Below, in pieces: positions 5,319-6,910 of a DNA stretch of 6,910 nucleotides; the stretch's first letter is position 1; each line of letters opens with the position of its first letter. Position numbers and translations under genes: made by a program. A model generated the notes under the pieces. The model had not been told where the DNA came from and did not search any database. It was given only the letters and a program-made list of their open reading frames with translations. The stretch lies in contig NZ_JAVHLH010000157.1 in assembly GCF_031082345.1 (NCBI RefSeq), positions 1 through 6,910 of the forward strand, written 5' to 3'. The stretch is from Brevundimonas sp. (GTDB lineage Bacteria; Pseudomonadota; Alphaproteobacteria; Caulobacterales; Caulobacteraceae).

Positions 5319-6910
5319 TCAGCGCGACAGCCTGACCCCGAGACCGAGAGTTCGCGGCGGGCCGAAGCCGGCGACGCCCGGGCCGGTCTCGGCCACCTCG
5401 ACCTCGGCGTCGAACAGATTGTGGACGGCTATCCAGACGGCGGCGGAGGGGGTGAGGCTCCAGTCGGCGCGAAGATCGACCGTGGCGGCGGCGTCCAGCA
5501 CCCGGCTGTTGAGATCGTCGTCGAAACGGCGGCTCTCCCAGCGCAGGTCGGCGGCGAGCGCCAGCCGGTCCAGCGGCCGCCAGTCCAGTCCGGCGACGGC
5601 GCTCCAGATCGGGGCCTGGGCCGGGCGCAGGCCGGTCAGTTGCGGGGCCGCGGCGCCGCCGTCGACGCGGGCGTCGGTGGCGGAGAGGGCGGCGCGGAGC
5701 GACAGGGCGGCAGTCAGGTCGAGGCGGCCGTCGACCTCCAGCCCGGTCGCCTCGATGGTCCCGGCGTTCATCCGCTGGCGCAGAACGCCGCCCGCGGGGA
5801 CGAAGCCGGCCCGCGGGAAGGTCCCGGGGCCCTCGCCGACGGTGACGTTGACGATGGCGTCCTCGATCCGGTTCCAGAACGCGGTCGCGGTCAGAGAGGC
5901 GCCGTCGCCGGTCCAGGCCCAGCCGGCCTCGCCGCCCGTCAGTCGCTCGGGCTCCAGGGCGGCGTTGGCTTCGGTCAGGTCGTTGCCGACGCGGAACGGG
6001 CGGTGCAGTTCGTTGAGGGTGGCGGGGCGGAAGCCGCTGTAGGCAGCGAGGCGCAGGGCCTGCCCGCCGCCGATCTCGCGGCGGGCGGCGACACGCGCGC
6101 TGACCACCTCGCCCGATCGGTCGGGATCGGCCTCGTCGAGCGTCGGCAGGCCGGTGGCCAGGTCGCGTTCGAGCCGGCGGCCGTCGCTGTTCGACCATGC
6201 GTCGTAACGGAGGCCCCCGGCGACGAGCCATGGGCCACTGGTCCAGGCTCCCTCCGCATAGAGGCCCGCGACCGAATTCTCCCCGCCGGCGACGCGGCTG
6301 CGCGTGAAGCCGGCGCCGAGATTGCGGAAGCGTTCGCGGGTCTCGCCCTCGTTGAAGCGGGCGTCGGCGCCCAGCTCCCATTCGATGCGGGCGACGCCGC
6401 TGACGATGACCCGGCGCAGGGCGGCGTTGGCGCCCCAGCCGGTGGCGGGGGTCTCGTCCTGGGAGGCGGCCGGACGGGCCGAGGACCGGTCGTCGGCGAC
6501 GGCCACGAAGCTGTTCGACAGGTCGCTCTCGCGCCGCCAGGCCTGGAGTCGCCAGCCGGGACGGTCGGCGCGCGGCTGGACGGCGGCGGTGGCCGACAGG
6601 ACGTTCCCGCTGGCGCTGGCGCGGCTGTTCTCGACGCCCGAACCGCGCTCCTCCTCGAAGGCGGCGGCGCGCACCGAGAGTGCGGCCTCGCCGAGCGGAA
6701 TATCGGCACGCAGAGCGGCGGCGCGGACCTCCAGATCCAGCGGCGTGTCGGCGGCGCCGGCGTCCGGACCGCGCACGGGGACGTAGCCGTCACTGGTCTC
6801 GTAGAGGCCGGAGGCGACGAGGCGGACCGGGCCGATATCCGTCGCCCCGGAGGCGCCGAGGCGGACGCCGCCCCGTTCGGAGATCGAGGCGTCGAGCGCC
6901 CCGCCGGCGC
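5319..6910 (-). CDS. TonB-dependent outer-membrane receptor, C-terminal 529 residues (5' end beyond the window)
   Basis: The last 529 codons of an outer-membrane beta-barrel receptor that imports a scarce ligand, such as a siderophore or other metal complex, using TonB energy. The reading frame continues to the right edge, so the signal peptide, TonB box and most or all of the plug domain are outside; a GTG at 6776 is internal, since the upstream codons (ALDASISERGGVRLG, GLYETSDGYVPV) continue the barrel. Visible hallmarks are alternating amphipathic strands, the receptor motif GFRPATLNELHRPFRVGN (292-309 of the visible part), EPERLTGGEAG, TATAFWNRIEDAIVNVT, IEATGLEVDG, and VHNLFDAEVEVAE near the end. 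The chain ends LGLGVRLSR and lacks the aromatic last residue typical of barrel insertion signals. The ligand cannot be named. It lies upstream of apbE and the EAL gene on the same strand and may head that unit. Confidence 0.9.
   Translation of the reverse strand, partial: AGGALDASISERGGVRLGASGATDIGPVRLVASGLYETSDGYVPVRGPDAGAADTPLDLEVRAAALRADIPLGEAALSVRAAAFEEERGSGVENSRASASGNVLSATAAVQPRADRPGWRLQAWRRESDLSNSFVAVADDRSSARPAASQDETPATGWGANAALRRVIVSGVARIEWELGADARFNEGETRERFRNLGAGFTRSRVAGGENSVAGLYAEGAWTSGPWLVAGGLRYDAWSNSDGRRLERDLATGLPTLDEADPDRSGEVVSARVAARREIGGGQALRLAAYSGFRPATLNELHRPFRVGNDLTEANAALEPERLTGGEAGWAWTGDGASLTATAFWNRIEDAIVNVTVGEGPGTFPRAGFVPAGGVLRQRMNAGTIEATGLEVDGRLDLTAALSLRAALSATDARVDGGAAAPQLTGLRPAQAPIWSAVAGLDWRPLDRLALAADLRWESRRFDDDLNSRVLDAAATVDLRADWSLTPSAAVWIAVHNLFDAEVEVAETGPGVAGFGPPRTLGLGVRLSR

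Noticed and set aside
5280..5335. Signal-peptide-like stretch AVALTLLQTVATSAQA in frame with apbE
   Set aside because: There is no ATG or GTG to start it, no basic start region within a usable start, third positions are A/T-rich unlike coding DNA, and the first part overlaps the receptor C-terminus. A TTG at 5313 would start in the middle of the hydrophobic run.
5083..6381. Extension of the apbE frame far upstream through the TonB receptor gene
   Set aside because: Upstream of about 5256 the frame is Arg/Pro-rich and overlaps a clear receptor gene in another frame; it stays open only because stop codons are rare at this GC content.

Overview
The window is very GC-rich, with strong G/C preference at third codon positions. 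It reads as a chromosomal segment of an alphaproteobacterium. The YerC-type regulator followed by long-form hisG and hisD, and the character of the TonB receptor, suggest Caulobacterales (Brevundimonas or Caulobacter relatives). That placement is inference from protein character, not a database match. I see no tRNA, rRNA, CRISPR array, insertion sequence or phage gene. Six protein-coding genes fill almost all of it; two of them run off the window edges.

Layout, left to right. (1) A minus-strand histidine unit, transcribed right to left: a TrpR/YerC-like regulator (1118-1432), hisG (231-1112) and the first 77 codons of hisD (1-231). Spacing is tight: 5 nt between the regulator and hisG, and a TGATG stop/start overlap between hisG and hisD. 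(2) A short divergent control region (1433-1521). It holds a perfect 7-bp inverted repeat with a 12-nt spacer just upstream of the regulator, a TTGACC -35-like box for the his unit, and a run of degenerate 7-nt repeats directly before the plus-strand gene. (3) A plus-strand FAD/NAD(P)H ferredoxin or rubredoxin reductase (1522-2730), which has no Shine-Dalgarno sequence. (4) Convergent with it, only 6 nt away, a minus-strand c-di-GMP phosphodiesterase with a dead GGDEF domain and a complete EAL site (2737-4092). (5) Upstream of that on the same strand, an ApbE-family flavin transferase (4141-about 5082 or further) and the 3' part of a TonB-dependent outer-membrane receptor (5319 to the window end).

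How they may work together. YerC-hisG-hisD is probably one operon for the first and last steps of histidine synthesis, and the palindrome is a candidate operator for the co-encoded regulator. TonB receptor, apbE and the EAL gene are co-directional, so uptake, flavinylation and c-di-GMP turnover may be co-transcribed. The link is only positional. No classical ApbE substrate gene (PepSY, FMN_bind, NqrC or RnfG type) lies in the window.

Most of the window is ordinary core metabolism. The items most worth checking are the palindrome in front of the yerC-his unit, and the ends of apbE. At the apbE 5' end, a plausible ATG sits in the wrong frame upstream of an in-frame ATG that appears to be internal to the conserved ETMGTTW motif. 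At its 3' end, a (GC)4 tract precedes a coding-like out-of-frame tail.
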